NCBI GenBank assembly: GCA_022606425.2
Contig: JAHDVF020000060.1
Coordinates: 1,054,001-1,118,000, forward strand
Origin: Lepidostoma basale
Lineage: Eukaryota; Arthropoda; Insecta; Trichoptera; Lepidostomatidae
Direction: 5' to 3'
DNA length: 64,000 nt
Of this stretch, positions 38,543 to 49,574 are shown piece by piece (the first letter of the stretch is position 1; each line of letters begins with the position of its first letter). The notes below the pieces were generated by a model, which saw nothing but the letters and a program-made list of their open reading frames with translations, was not told where the DNA came from and searched no databases. Position numbers and translations under genes: made by a program.

Positions 38543-38640
38543 TTGAGGAAGCGAGAGAAATATGTCGGGCAGTCAATTCTTTCTGACTACCTCTTCGGGG
38601 AGACGGCGTAGTGGTTAGTTAGTTAGTTTTTTAGTAAGTT
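38543..38640 (+). mobile_element. LINE A, 3' part of interrupted copy
   Basis: TTGAGGAAGCGAGAGAAATA, a short deletion, then CAATTCTTTCTGACTACC, ACGGCGTAGTGGTTAGTTAG. Confidence 0.85.
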
Positions 38641-38649
38641 ATGAGTCAG

Positions 38650-38940
38650 TTCTTCCCGTTTAGTTACTTCTCTCCGGGCACGTAAGAAAACCGTCGGCAC
38701 TTTCTTCCCATTGTGTCAGTAATGCTCGGAGACATTAGCCTGTGTTTTGTTTTCAAGTATTTTGCTCGCTGTGACGCAAAAACAACTTGACTGATAGGTA
38801 AACAAACCCCGCTCGGCGGAGTGAGCTCCCCAAACCAATCTCCACTTTTTACACCCCTCCAGCGCAACGGCGCTGCGAAACTACGCATGGTCTTTGTTTA
38901 AAAAATTAGAACACGTATTCCTTTTTTTTAAATTTTGAAT
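38650..38940. other. GC-richer low-copy island
   Basis: Contains CCCCGCTCGGCGGAGTGAGC and CCAGCGCAACGGCGCTGCG. No repeat partner. Confidence 0.45.
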
Positions 38941-38944
38941 CATC

Positions 38945-39016
38945 ATCTTCTTCTTCTTCTATTTGTTCTTTCACACCTTCGTGGTGCATAGGGCCTCAAA
39001 CAACCTTCTCCAACAA
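38945..39016 (-). mobile_element. LINE R extreme 3' end
   Basis: Minus strand: GGAGAAGGTTGTTTGAGGCC, CTATGCACCACGAAGGTGTG, AAAGAACAAATAGAAGAAG. Only the last codons and the tail. Confidence 0.75.
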
Positions 39017-39310
39017 TCACTGTATGTTACCCTACAATAAACAAGATCTTTAGCAAAACAGAAAAAGAAGAACGAAACTATTTATCTTGTTACGAATATA
39101 ATATTCACGAGAGTGATTCTACGATGTGTTTAATTAATCATACGAATTCTAGAAACACAAAGTAAAATGTGAAATACTGCTATTTAAAAATGAATAACTT
39201 ATATTGCCTACATTGTCTGAGAACTTAATTTCAAATACGAAATAAGTTTAACCTATTCACTTCCAAAATGTTAAAAAAAAAACTCTATTTTTAATAATCA
39301 TAATATCTTC
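39017..39310. repeat. Repeat Q
   Basis: ~294 bp nearly identical (about 98% by eye) to 46976-47266 in inverse orientation. Its outer end GGGTAACATACAGTGATTG also occurs in the insert at 25060. In both locations it is attached to the 3' tail of a LINE R copy. Confidence 0.85.
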
Positions 39311-39740
39311 TTCTTCTTTTTGTCCTGTCACACCTCCGTGGTGCATAGGAACCTTCTCCACCGGAAGCTATCGCATGCCTGATCCCTATCATCATCCCAA
39401 GTGAGGCCTGCTGCCTTAACCTCGTCCTGCAGGGCTCTTCTCCAGGCGGCTCTAGGTCTGCCTCGCTTCCTCTTTCCCCCCATTTTTTCCCACCAGTCTA
39501 GTGCGCCCTGAGCGATGCAGGCTGGGTCACAGAGTGTGACCGATCCACTGCCATTTGCGTCTAGCGACTTGTTCTCTAATTGACTTTTTGCCTGCCATGG
39601 TCCAGAGAACGGCATTTGACACTATTTAGGACCAAAAGATTTTGAATAATGAGCGAAGGCACCTATTTATAAACACCTGGAGTTTTCCAATAACGTCCAT
39701 GGTATATTTCAATGTCTCACATCTACTGCTGAATATTTAT
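39311..39740 (-). mobile_element. LINE R 3' end
   Basis: Minus strand, frameshifted: FSGPWQAKSQLENKSLDANG, DPACIAQGALDWWEKMGGKR, KRGRPRAAWRRALQDEVKAA, WRRFLCTTEV-stop. Small deletions relative to 19640-20275. Confidence 0.85.
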
Positions 39741-39861
39741 TATGTTATTATTGGTCTTGCGCATGCCAAATAGATTCTCATCTTGCTCTAATGGCCATGT
39801 CTTTGTTTTTCCATATAGTGGATTTTAGAGCGCCAGAGATTGCAGCTGCCATGTTTCGACA

Positions 39862-40027
39862 TTCTGTCTTAATTTATTCTTTCCGTGACCATTTCATTAT
39901 TTCGTTCATTACACTTTCATTCTCTTATTTTGCATTTGACACTCAATCACATACAGATTTACAAATATATCACACATTCTTCTGAGAGATATGTTTTCTA
40001 CAGAATTTAATTTACTTTCATCCTTCT
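39862..40027 (-). mobile_element. LINE A fragment
   Basis: Minus strand KDESKLNSVENISLR, ICKSV.D.VSNAK..ES and MNEIMKWSRK, with the region between MERM and RWFG deleted. Upstream 39745-39860 is unassigned. Confidence 0.65.
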
Positions 40028-40044
40028 TAAGAATATTTAACTTT

Positions 40045-40738
40045 TTTGTTCAAATTAAATATTTATTTGTTGCCGCACTTTATAATAGTTAATTGTGACA
40101 CATCATACGTTTGTACTGTTTTGATGTTAAAATTACATAAGTTTTTTCGTTTTTATAAAGAATTTTGACAGGTGTAAAAATAATTTTTTCATTTGTTCCA
40201 ATGACAATTTGAATAATTTTTTCAATGTTATTTTAAAGTTCTCGCTGGTTAAGTACCTAATTACAGCAAATTTAAAAAAAAAACGGTGGATACGTGTAAC
40301 ATAAATTAAATAAACACAAAATTCCGGATCGTCCATGTCAACATGTGCAACATCGAAAAAAAACCATTATGTGTTATTACATTATGTGCTAAATTAAAAA
40401 AACGGTGGATACGTGGAACATAAATAAACAATATATGCACCATCTAAAAATATCGATTTGTGTTAAATTATTTTATTTTATATCATTTTATATTTTATAT
40501 CATTGTATTTTATATTATTTGTTTTAGATTTATTTTGTGGGTTTTGGACGATCGAAGTGTGCGCGGGAGATGCGTATTGGTGGCGATGAGGTTCGCAACC
40601 CATCACACCGCGTCTCCCGCGGGGCGAAAAGAGAAGGATGGAGTGCCGCATCAGTTAAAGTGTGACAGTCCATTCTTTCTGCCTTCCCTTTCGGGGAGAC
40701 GGCGTGATGGTTGGTTAGTTAGTTAGTTTTTAAATATT
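40045..40738 (+). mobile_element. Element B, long copy
   Basis: ~90% alike to 28100-28858 from GCCGCACTTTATAATAGTTA onward. The two ACGGTGGATACGTG boxes are ~130 bp apart. The core has GTGCGCGGGAGATGCG and CGCGTCTCCCGCGGGGCG; LINE A-like 3' end and TTAG tail. Confidence 0.85.
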
Positions 40739-40804
40739 TAAAAATATAAAATAATGAAAGACTTATTAATATATAATATATTTAACTGTTACTATAATAT
40801 TTAT

Positions 40805-41612
40805 ATATTTAAATCAAATCAAATCAAATCAGTTTATTAACTCAATAGACATTACAAACAGGAAAATGTTTAAGGCATCTATTAAGTACAGGTAAAATAT
40901 TATAAAAATACAACAGTACCAGGAACGCATTTGAGATGGTTCGACATTAGGAAGACAAGATACTTTCTAAAGTCAATAGTATTTGCCCCCTGAACGTACT
41001 TTCACTAACATGAAAGACGTCGATCTTCGAGGAGACCGCGTTCAGCAGACTAATTGCTCTTCCCACCGGTGTCACCAGAGGCAGATTGGTTCTGGCGGCC
41101 GGTAGGTAAAACAATCTGTGCTGTCGCTGTCGGAGATATCTATCGGGGACAAAAAGACCAACATCCTCCAGTACGGCCGAGTTCTCAAAGTATCCCCTAA
41201 TTAATCTGAAGACATGGGTTATTAGATGTCCATCTCTTCGAAGCTGTAAAGAATTGGCTCCGAGCATTCCCAGAATAAATGCCGTGGGATAGAGCCACGG
41301 ATAACTACCATACTCCCTCATGTAGAGATACCTCAGAAATTTTTTCTGAACCCACTCCAGCATAACGGAATATCTCGCCTCGTGAGGACTCCATATCACA
41401 GAACCACTCTCGAGCCTGCTCCGAACCAATGCGTTGTATAGGACTCTGAGCACATTGGGATCCCTGAAAACTCTTCCGGTCCGGACGATGAACCCCAACA
41501 TCCTCAGTGCAATGCCACAAATCCTCTCGATATGTGCACGAAAAGTCAGCTTACTCTCATAGATGATTCCGAGATCCTTCATCGTAGATACATTTATGCT
41601 ACTTATATCCAA
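40805..41612 (-). mobile_element. LINE J, longest and best-preserved copy
   Basis: 221-codon intact frame on the minus strand: STMKDLGIIYESKLTFRAHI, RMLGFIVRTGRVFRDPNVLR, VLYNALVRSRLESGSVIWSP, EWVQKKFLRYLYMREYGSYP, LYPTAFILGMLGANSLQLRR, FVPDRYLRQRQHRLFYLPAA, RTNLPLVTPVGRAISLLNAV, ending ESILSS-stop at 40947. The order (KDLG...L.F..HI, LGFI.R, LY..LVR..LE..S..W.P, Q..FLR.L) is typical of jockey/CR1-type polymerases after the YADD box. The tail is (GATTT)n at 40812-40831. Confidence 0.9.
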
Positions 41613-41614
41613 AA

Positions 41615-42030
41615 TAATATTCTATTTCATTTCTGTTAATGTTGTATTTAAAGAGGAATATTTTTCAAAGAGAAAGATATTAAAATATACATCTTGTGAA
41701 AATATCCAAGACATATTGACGTAAGAAGAATTTTCTTTGGAATGGCGAAATGTTGTTACCTTTTCGATATTTATTTAAGACGAAATGTTTCTGTATGAGA
41801 ACTCTTAAGAAATTTGTGTAATTTTAATGTAAACAAAAATTTCCGGGAAATGTAATATGCATATTATATATAATATTTATTTATTAAATCTTAAAATAAA
41901 TTCCCTCAATGTTTACCTTTAGATAATTAACATATTTCAAATGGTCATATAGCTCGAACAAGAATGTAAAAATAGAACTGAGATATTAATCGTTGACAAT
42001 ATTGAAAATTTGCAAGTCTTAGTGTCTAGG
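41615..42030. other. Unassigned AT-rich stretch
   Basis: Nothing recognised. Confidence 0.45.
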
Positions 42031-42034
42031 ATGT

Positions 42035-42600
42035 ATGAGGCATGCAAAAGAGTGACTTGGTGATGAATGTGTCTAAATCTAAAGTGATGGTTTTCGAGAA
42101 AGAAGAATGTATGACGATTTGTGATATGAGTGCCATGGGTGAGAAATTGGAGCAAGTTACTGAATTTACGTATCTGGGAAGCATGTTTACGAGAGACGGA
42201 AAAATGGAGAAAGACATCGGAAGCAGGGTTGGTGCTGGGAATAAAATAAATGGCGCACTCGAAGTATTTACTGCAAATAAAAATATATCCGCAGAAGCAA
42301 AGATGGCAGTACAAAATGGAGTTCTAGTACCAACCTTCATGTATGGAAGTGAAGCTTGGAGCTGGCAAAAGAAGGATGAAAACAGGATAAACGCCGTAGA
42401 ATAAGAAGTGAATGCGGTGCGAATGACAGTGCAAATGATCATTTAGATGGTTCTGACACGTTGTAAAAATGAATGAAGAAAGAATGTAAATAATGTATAT
42501 GTTAGAAGAAGACCGAGGAAAACGTGGCACGATCAAATAAATCAAATATTGAGTGTTGACCACGTAAGAAGTCGGAAAAATCGACATACGTGCATGACTG
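42035..42600 (+). mobile_element. LINE A, second-longest copy
   Basis: ~117-codon frame: DLVMNVSKSKVMVFEKEECM, EFTYLGSMFTRDGKMEKDIG, RVGAGNKINGALEVFTANKN, QNGVLVPTFMYGSEAWSWQK, INAVE, then deletions and stops, ending ..SRKNRHTCMT-stop. No tail: it meets the next, minus-strand copy. Confidence 0.85.
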
Positions 42601-42604
42601 AATG

Positions 42605-43055
42605 ATATACAATACTTATCGCGCCTCCTCAACATTCATTCATAGGGTTCTTGCACGCGCATCGATTTCTCCGACTTCTTATGTGGCCGACAATTAATAT
42701 TTGATTGATATGATCGTGCCGTGGTTTTCTTGGCCTTTTTTGTTTTTGTTTTGCTTACGTCATGAACATTTACCTTCTTAATCATTATTTCTTCATTCAT
42801 TTCTTCCATGTGTCCAACCCATCTTAATGACCCTTTCAATATTTTATTAATAATACTTTCATTCGCACTGTATTCACTTCTTATATTTCCACTAGAGACG
42901 ACTTAATACAGATTTTCAACCATTCGTATAGGAGATCGCATTTCTACTACATTTATTTTACTTTCACCCTTCTTTTACCGATTCCATGCTTTGCTTCCAT
43001 ACGTAATGATCGGAACAAAAAAAACATTGTGCACTGTCATCTTAACTTCTCGGGC
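42605..43055 (-). mobile_element. LINE A, opposite orientation
   Basis: Minus strand, degenerate: VHNVFFVPIITYGSKAWNR, KKVNVHDVSKTKTKKAKKTT in place of GTRNRGRPRKTW, INCRPHKKSEKSMR. Inward-facing with the previous copy. Confidence 0.75.
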
Positions 43056-43059
43056 AATT

Positions 43060-43600
43060 TCAATTAGGCAGTAATAAAATCAAAAGATTTAATCTAAAAT
43101 TAAAAATATAGAAAAATTTTCAATTGAGTTTATTATTACATCATTTGAGTTTTTCCCATTGGGCCACCCCCTCTCCCTCAACCCCCAGCCCTCCATTTCT
43201 TCTTGATGTTAATTTACATTTTAAATTGCACTCAACTCGGAAGGCGACTCCATTGGGGCTACTTGAAGTTTGTGAACGCTTTCTAAGTGAGGAGAGTGGG
43301 AAGGGGGTGGAATAAAGTGTTGAAGTAAATAAAACTACCCCACACCTTCATCCCCCGCACACACGCTAATAACCTGAAAATTATACCTTCATAATCTGGT
43401 CTAATTATGATTTCATAGATCAAGATATTTTCATTATTTCACAACGTGTCTGTGGAAAGATCAAAAAAGTCGTAAACTTTTATAACATATGTTTAAAAAA
43501 TATTACACTTTGTTGCAAGTCGATCCCTTAACCGAAACTATATTAAAACTTGCTAAATAAGAATTAAATAAAACGATGTTTTTCAACTTCTACCAATGTT
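43060..43600. other. Low-copy stretch with GC-rich island
   Basis: 43140-43350 is GC-richer (GGCCACCCCCTCTCCC, GGGAAGGGGGTGGAAT, TTCATCCCCCGCACACAC). A 63-codon frame here has no domain. Confidence 0.45.
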
Positions 43601-43604
43601 AATC

Positions 43605-44088
43605 TACCGACCCTTATCTATGGAAATCATTGAACTGGCAAAAGAAGCGATGAAAGTAGAATAAATGCAGTAGAAATGAGATCTCTTAGACGAATATGTG
43701 GATACTCTGTTATGATAGAGTGTCGAATGAAAATATAATATAAGAAGTGAATGCGGTGCGAATGATGGTGTTATGAACAAAATAATGAAAGGATCATTAA
43801 GATGGTTTGGACATATGGAAAGAATGAAAGAAAAAGAATTGTAAAAAATATATATGTTAACGATGTAAATGGAACCAGAAATACAGGAAGACCGAGAAAA
43901 CGTGGCACGATAAAAAAAAACAAATATTGAATGTCGGCCATGTGAGGAGTCAGAGAAATCGACGCGCGTGCATGACACGATGTATGAATGTTGAGGAAAG
44001 AAATATGTCAGGAAAGAAAGGTGTGGCAGTCTATTCTTTCTGCCTACCCCTTCGTGGAGACGGCGTGATGGTTAGTTAGTTAGTTAAA
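43605..44088 (+). mobile_element. LINE A fragment, frameshifted
   Basis: LINRPLSMEIIELAKEAMKV start (degraded YGSEAWNWQKK), RSLRRICGYSV, SECGANDGVMNKIMKGSLRW, FGHMERM, MSGKKGVAVYSFCLP ending, TTAGTTAG tail. Several 1-bp indels and a deleted stretch before MSGKK. Confidence 0.85.
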
Positions 44089-44319
44089 CTATTATAATAT
44101 TTAAATAATTATATAAAAATTACTAAGTTTAAACATTGTTATTCAAGTTTTTTTTATTTACTTTTTTTTTTTTTATTTTGATAAATTAAATTGTTAACAA
44201 TGTTAAAAAAAAAAATTACAAATAACGCATCAAATAATATTAAACCAATAATCGTAGGTCCTCACCAAAAAGAAGTACTTCTGCGCTTGGTGAGGGATAT
44301 CACTACATAGAAATATAAC

Positions 44320-44838
44320 TAACTAACTAACTAACTTACCATCACGCCGTCTCCCCGGAGGGGTAGGCAGAAAGAATGGAACGCCACACTGTTCTGTCCT
44401 GACATACGTCTCTCGCTTCCTTTACATTCATACATCTTGTCATGCACGCACGTCGATTTTTCCGACTCCTCACGTGACCGACATTCAATATTTGATTGAT
44501 TTGATCGTGCCACGTTTTCCTCGGCCTTCCTCTATTTCTAGCTCCGTTCACGCCGTTTACATATACCTTCTTTACCATTCTGTCTTCACTCATTCTTTCC
44601 ATGTGTCCAAACCATCTTAATGACCCTTTCCTTATTTTGTTCATAACACTTTCATTCGCACCACATTCACTTCTTATACTTGCATTTGTCACTCTATCAT
44701 AAACAGATTTGTCACACATTCGTCTTAGAGATCTCATTTTTACTGCATTTATTCTACTTTCATCCTTCTTTTGCCAGTTCCATGCTTCACTTCCATACAT
44801 AAGGGTCGGCACAAGAACACCATTGTGCACTGCCATAG
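44320..44838 (-). mobile_element. LINE A, young copy
   Basis: 168-codon intact frame on the minus strand ending SAYPSGETA-stop at 44342, with KVYVNGVNGARNRGRPRKTW as at 27250-27817. TTAG tail at 44320-44335. 5'-truncated at MAVHNGVL, so an independent insertion. Confidence 0.9.
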
Positions 44839-44842
44839 AAAT

Positions 44843-45080
44843 ATACATATAATATAAGAATGTTTACAATACAAGGTAAGAGTATAAGGTACTACATACT
44901 AATCAATACAAAAACAAAATAAAGTACAAAATATTACACATTAAATATTACACACAAATACTGTAAGGATGTTAGCTCATACTCTGTATAATGAATTTAG
45001 GTGCAAATTTAGTCTCATTTTAAATTGACTTATTTTTTTTATTTCCTCAGGGAGACGGTTGTAACTCTTTATTCTTCTAT
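44843..45080 (-). mobile_element. LINE polymerase C-terminal fragment
   Basis: Minus strand coding at 45078-44977: RRIKSYNRLPEEIKKISQFK, MRLNLHLNSLYRV, stop. The YN.LP.EI..I..FK..L pattern is the usual end of CR1/jockey-like polymerases. Then a ~130-bp UTR. Confidence 0.65.
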
Positions 45081-45084
45081 TATA

Positions 45085-45335
45085 TTATAGCATTGTGTTT
45101 ACAACACAATAGAATTTAATTTGATTACAGCTGACATATGATTACATCATTATTAAATAAAAACTTATTACATCATTATTGAAAAAAATTTAGTGCATTT
45201 AAATTAAATGTTATATATTTTGTTTTAATAATGTTATATGTTTTTCCATCCATTAGTCCATGTTTGAGTTGCAAAGGTCTGGAACTAAAACATACAATTT
45301 TTTCTGCACTAATTGATTCTTGGAATTTTTGTTAT
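45085..45335. repeat. AT-rich stretch with repeat T
   Basis: 45235-45320 is the second copy of T (see 8255-8345). The rest is unassigned. Confidence 0.45.
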
Positions 45336-45339
45336 TAAT

Positions 45340-45612
45340 TTATAACGGACAAGCTAAAATGGCAATGGGCAGGTCACGTAGGCAGAAGCTCGAACGAAAA
45401 ATGGACAAGAAGACTGCTGACTTAGAGACCATGGACGGCAAAGAGAAGTGCAGGGCGACCGCAACTACGGTGGAAGGATGATCTGAACAGAAATGTCGGA
45501 ATAACCTGGATGCAGTCTGCACAAGACAGAGTAGCGTGGAAGGGAATGTAGGAGGTCATTGTCCAGGAGTAGACGGGAATAGGCTGAAGAAAAAGGAGAA
45601 GGAGTAGATTTC
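45340..45612 (+). mobile_element. LINE D (RTE-like) 3' end
   Basis: TSQNGNGQVT.. relic of KMAMGRSRRQKLERKMDKKT, GRPQLRWKDDLNRNVGITW, MQSAQDRVAWKGM, then a stop in place of EE, VIVQE, stop. Tail AAGAAAAAGGAGAAGG. Confidence 0.75.
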
Positions 45613-45614
45613 AA

Positions 45615-45932
45615 AATATACTGGATGACTATTAAATAAATTTTAAACAAATACAAATCAAGTTAGTATATAATATGTTAACGATGTAGTTAAAAGTCAT
45701 CCTGTATATTTTGAAATATAGCTTAGAGAGGCCATTTACCACCCTCAGCCCCCGCGTAACACCCCCATCAATCAAATAGATATTTTATTAATACAGAAAG
45801 TGGATGGTGGAAGAAACATAAAGAACACGCCTTTACATATTAAACGAGTTTTCCAATAATAGCTTACTGCAAATGACCCATTGAGACGCAACGCATATTT
45901 TCATTTATCGACTCACCTTAACAATTTTATTA
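45615..45932. other. Unassigned stretch
   Basis: ATACTGGATGACTATTAAAT at 45617 and CATCCTGTATATTTTGAAAT at 45698 are imperfect inverted copies. Otherwise nothing. Confidence 0.35.
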
Positions 45933-45934
45933 CA

Positions 45935-46102
45935 TTTTTCTTCTTCTTCTTCTTCTTCTTGTTCTTGTTCTTCTTCTTCTTTTTCTTTTTCTTCTTCTTC
46001 TTCTTCTTCTACTACTTCCTCTTCTTCTTCTTCTTATTTTTCTTCTCCTTCTTCTTCTTCTTCTTCTTCTTTTTCTTCTTCTTCTTCTTCTTCTTCTTCT
46101 TA
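45935..46102. repeat. TTC microsatellite
   Basis: ~165 bp of TTC units, strictly pyrimidine on this strand apart from a few A and G interruptions. It is the expanded AAG tail of the adjoining minus-strand LINE C. Confidence 0.9.
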
Positions 46103-46400
46103 TTTAAGACCTTTGGTCTGTTCTTGTAATCAGGCTGGCCTCTCTTGGTAGGTTGACTCCCAGTTATCCCTCCATTTCTTTGGTGGTCTTTCGGGGGGAC
46201 GGTAGCCGGCAGGAATCTGATGCGCCATAGTGTGTGGGATTCTGGTGGGATCCATCCTCTGCACATGCGCATTCCAGTATCTTCTGCGTTATATGCCCCA
46301 TCTCGCGACATCTTCCGCCTTGCAGATTTTGTGGATAGCCGTGTTCCTAACCCTATCTCGAAGTCTTTCTGGTGATCATCTTCAGTACACATTAAAAAAT
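46103..46400 (-). mobile_element. LINE C 3' end
   Basis: Minus strand: TRKTLRDRVRNTAIHKICKA, EDVARWGI, stop, RRRYWNAHVQRMDPTRIPHT, GYRPPERPPKKWRDNWES, QE, then the AAG tail. One stop, otherwise open. Confidence 0.85.
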
Positions 46401-46404
46401 TCAC

Positions 46405-46632
46405 AATAAACAATACCAAATTTTAATTTTGTTTTTACACTACTGTCATACAACAATAATCAGAATAAAATATAAAATAATCCAGAAACGTTCTTGGACA
46501 TGCGCATTGTGTGCGTTTCAAATTACTTTCGGCAAAATTCGAATTATTCCTCTTGCGCTCTATTGTAATCGGCACATTCTCGTTTCTCTCTTGTCGACAT
46601 TCGGGTTTTTGCTTATTTATATTATGATAATT
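46405..46632. other. Unassigned stretch
   Basis: No assignment. An 88-codon frame runs into LINE R and has no independent support. Confidence 0.35.
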
Positions 46633-46635
46633 CAA

Positions 46636-46975
46636 TATTCAAGATCTATTGGCCCCAAACAGTGTCAAAGCCGTTCTTTGGACCATGGCAGGTGAAAAGC
46701 CAATTAGAGAACAAGTCGCTAGACGCAAATGGCAGTAGATCAGTCAAACTCTGAGACGGAACCCAGCCTGTATCGCTCAGGGCGCACTAGACTGGTCCCC
46801 TAAGGGGGAAAGAGGAAGCTAGGCAGATCTAGAGCCACCTGGAGAAGAGCCGTGCAGGACGAGGTTAAAGCAGCAGGGGATGATGTTAGGCATCAGGCAT
46901 GCGATAGAGTCGCTTGGAGAAGGTTCCTTGAGGCCCTATGCACCACGGAGGTGTGACAGGACAAAAATAAGATAT
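46636..46975 (+). mobile_element. LINE R 3' end
   Basis: Frame relics: DLLAPNSVKAVLWTMAGEKP, IREQVARRKWQ, stop, ISQTLRRNPACIAQGALDWS, RARATWRRAVQDEVKAAG, WRRFLEALCTTEV-stop. Repeat Q follows. Confidence 0.85.
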
Positions 46976-47266
46976 TATAATTATTAAAAATAGAGTTTTT
47001 TTTTTAACATTTTGGAAGTGAATAGGTTAAACTTATTTCGTATTTGAAATTAAGTTCTCAGACAATGTAGGCAATATAAGTTATTCATTTTTAAATAGCA
47101 GTATTTCACATTTTACTTTGTGTTTCTAGAATTCGTATGATTAATTAAACATATCGTAGAATCACTCTCGTGAATATTATATTTGTAACAAGATAAATAG
47201 TTTCGTTCTTCTTCTTCTTTTTTGCTAAAGACCTTATTTATTGTAGGGTAACATACAGTGATTGTT
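46976..47266. repeat. Repeat Q, inverse copy
   Basis: Near-identical inverse of 39017-39310. Ends GGGTAACATACAGTGATTG followed by an RTE LINE. Confidence 0.85.
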
Positions 47267-47284
47267 AATACAAAAGCAAATGAA

Positions 47285-47840
47285 CTGAGAGAGAATCAAA
47301 CTGCAGAGCTACCTCGAAGAGTTGGACTGGGTTGGGCCGCCTTTGGTAAACTGAGACATGTCTTTGAAAATGATGAAATACCGTGTCTTAAATAAAAGGT
47401 CTACGACATGTGTATACTGCCCATGATGACATACGGACTAGAAACGACAACTCTTACAGCAAAAAGTGTCCACAGGCTCAAGTGTACACAGAGGTCCATG
47501 GAAAGACAGTTACTTGGTGTGACCGCATAAGGAATGAAGAAATCAGACGCCGCACCAGGGTTGCTGACGTCATGGACCGAGTGTCAAAATTTAAATGGCA
47601 ATGGATTGGACACTTGGCAAGACAGGGTGGTAACAGATGGGCACCCAGGATACTTATTTGAAGACCATGGGCAAATAGGCGAAGTATCGGAAGGCCACCG
47701 ATGAGATGGACCGATGATATTGTCAAAAGGGTTGGAAAATCTTGGATACAAAGGGGGCAGGATAGAGACAAGTGGAGAAAATTGGAAGAGGCTTATATCC
47801 AGCAGTGGAGGGTCGAAGGCTAGAAAAGAAGAAGAAAACA
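47285..47840 (+). mobile_element. RTE-like LINE C-terminus
   Basis: PMMTYGLETTTLTAKSVHRL, VTARNEEIRRRTRVADVMDR, VSKFKWQWIGHLARQGGNRW, RSIGRPPMRWTDDIVKRVGK, RGQDRDKWRKLEEAYIQQWR, VEG-stop, then AAGAAGAAG. Two frameshifts. Related to but distinct from LINE D. Confidence 0.85.
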
Positions 47841-47999
47841 GTTAAATAAAGATATATAAGGTTACCCGCCGCTTACCCGAAGCTGTTGTAGAACGCAGCG
47901 GCGCTCCTTCGTCAACTTCGCTCAAACAAACCCTAGGCCCGCCTTACATCCACGCAGGACTTACATTAGCATGCACCGTTCCAAAAAAAAAAAAGGGCA

Positions 48000-48240
48000 T
48001 TTAGGCCACATTTAATCCAGTTTTATTTTAATCCACTTCTACGTCCCAATCTAACAAACACTCTGTCACAATTTTATAATAGGCCATAAAATCGTGTACC
48101 ATATTTTGCTAAAGACCTATGTGATATGTTCTCCAGAAGGTTCCCAGCTGTCTTTCCATCTTTTAGGAGATCGTCAATGTAGAAAAAGTCCACAGGGAAG
48201 TCTAGCGGAGCAATTTTTTTGGACATAACAGTACCAGTTC
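48000..48240 (-). pseudogene. Unplaced coding-like fragment with FYIDDLL
   Basis: One minus-strand frame reads KIAPLDFPVDFFYIDDLLKD, GKTAGNLLENISHRSLAKYG, TRFYGLL-stop. The YIDD box with hydrophobic neighbours could be the catalytic motif of a reverse transcriptase (BEL/Pao elements have YVDDL), but flanking RT blocks are absent. It could equally be a host exon or another transposon. Composition is less AT-rich than the flanks. The GC-rich stretch 47870-47990 beside it is unassigned. Confidence 0.3.
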
Positions 48241-48414
48241 TTCTTCACTGTCTACTCCATCTATAACATCCTCAGTCTCACATATCTTTCTTAATTACTC
48301 ACGCAATTTTTTAGTGTCTTGCCTGATATCATCCTCTCTCCGAAGTCTCAGAACTTGTTTTTTTTCAGATGGTTTCTGCCCTGGCTCAAAAGATATATAA
48401 TAAAAACTAACTAA

Positions 48415-48715
48415 CTTACCATCACGCAGTCTTTCCGAAGGGGTAGGCAGAGAGAATGAACTGCACACTATACCGATGCGGCACTCTATCCTTCCCTTTT
48501 TCGCCCCCACGTAAGACGTGGTGTGATGGGTTGCGAACCTCATCGCCACCAATAGGCATCTCCCATGCACTCTTCGATCGTCCAACATCCACAAAAAAAT
48601 CTAAAACAAATAATACAAAATACAATTACTCGTATATAAAATAAAATAACAAAATAAAAATAATTTAACACAAAATGATCATTTTAGATGGTGCACATAT
48701 TGTCTATTTAATTTA
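48415..48715 (-). mobile_element. Element B, 3' half
   Basis: Minus strand: TTGTGGATGTTGGACGATCG, GGGAGATGCCTATTGGTGGC, then the LINE A-like end with ACTGCGTGATGG and TTAGTTAG tail at 48407. The CCGCGGGG core is eroded. Confidence 0.8.
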
Positions 48716-49570
48716 TGTTCCACGTATCCACCGTTTTTTTAATTAGCAGTAATTAGGTACTTAAAAGAAACCAACACCAGCAAGAACTTTAAAATAATTT
48801 TGAACAAGTTATTCAAATTGTCATTGTACAAATGAAAATTTTATTTTTACACCTGTCAAAATTCTTTATATAAACGAAAAAACTTGTATAATTTTAACAT
48901 CAAATCAGTGCAAACGTATTACGTGTCACAATTAACTATTAAAAAGTCACAATTAACTATTAAAACTTTTACACGAAATATCTCCAAATTTAGGAAGCAC
49001 CACATTAACCAAACCAAATTTTCAAAATCAGAACCAGTAAAGAATCAAAGATAAGAAAATAATATTATTTTAGATGGTTCAAATGTTGCCAAAATTTATA
49101 TTCCACGTATTCACTGTTTTCTTTTAAATAACTGTAATAAGGCACTTAAAACAATCCAATTCTAGCATGAACTTCAACTTGTTATCAAATTTTGAATTTA
49201 ATTTAATATATTTTATTGCTCCACGTATCCACCGTTTTTTTTTTAAATTCACTAAAATTAGGCACTTCTAACCATTAACACCAGCAGAGAACTTTATAAT
49301 ATTATTGGAAAAAATATTCAAATTGTCATTCAAACAAATAAAAAAAATATTTTAACACCTGTCAAAATTATTTATATAAACGAAAAAACTCATACAATTT
49401 TAACATCATAACATCACAAACGTATTATGTGTCACAATGAACTATTATAAAGTGCGGCACAATCAAATTGACCAAAACAATTCACTTATATAAACATCTC
49501 AAAATTTACGGGAGAACCACATGAACCAAACCAAATTTTCAAAATCAGAGCAATTTAAGATATATAATTT
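48716..49570 (-). mobile_element. Element B 5' part, duplicated
   Basis: The AT-rich 5' segment occurs twice with ~500-bp spacing (48716-49060 and 49215-49560). Each contains CACGTATCCACCGTTTTTT, TTCAAATTGTCATT, ACACCTGTCAAAATT.TTTAT and CCAAACCAAATTTTCAAAAT. Confidence 0.7.
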
Positions 49571-49574
49571 TTAT

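Noticed and set aside
43124..43315. 63-codon frame as a small gene
   Set aside because: Low-complexity proline/serine translation of a C-rich island.
45881..46129. Poly-Phe or poly-Lys protein
   Set aside because: TTC/AAG microsatellite grown from a LINE C tail.
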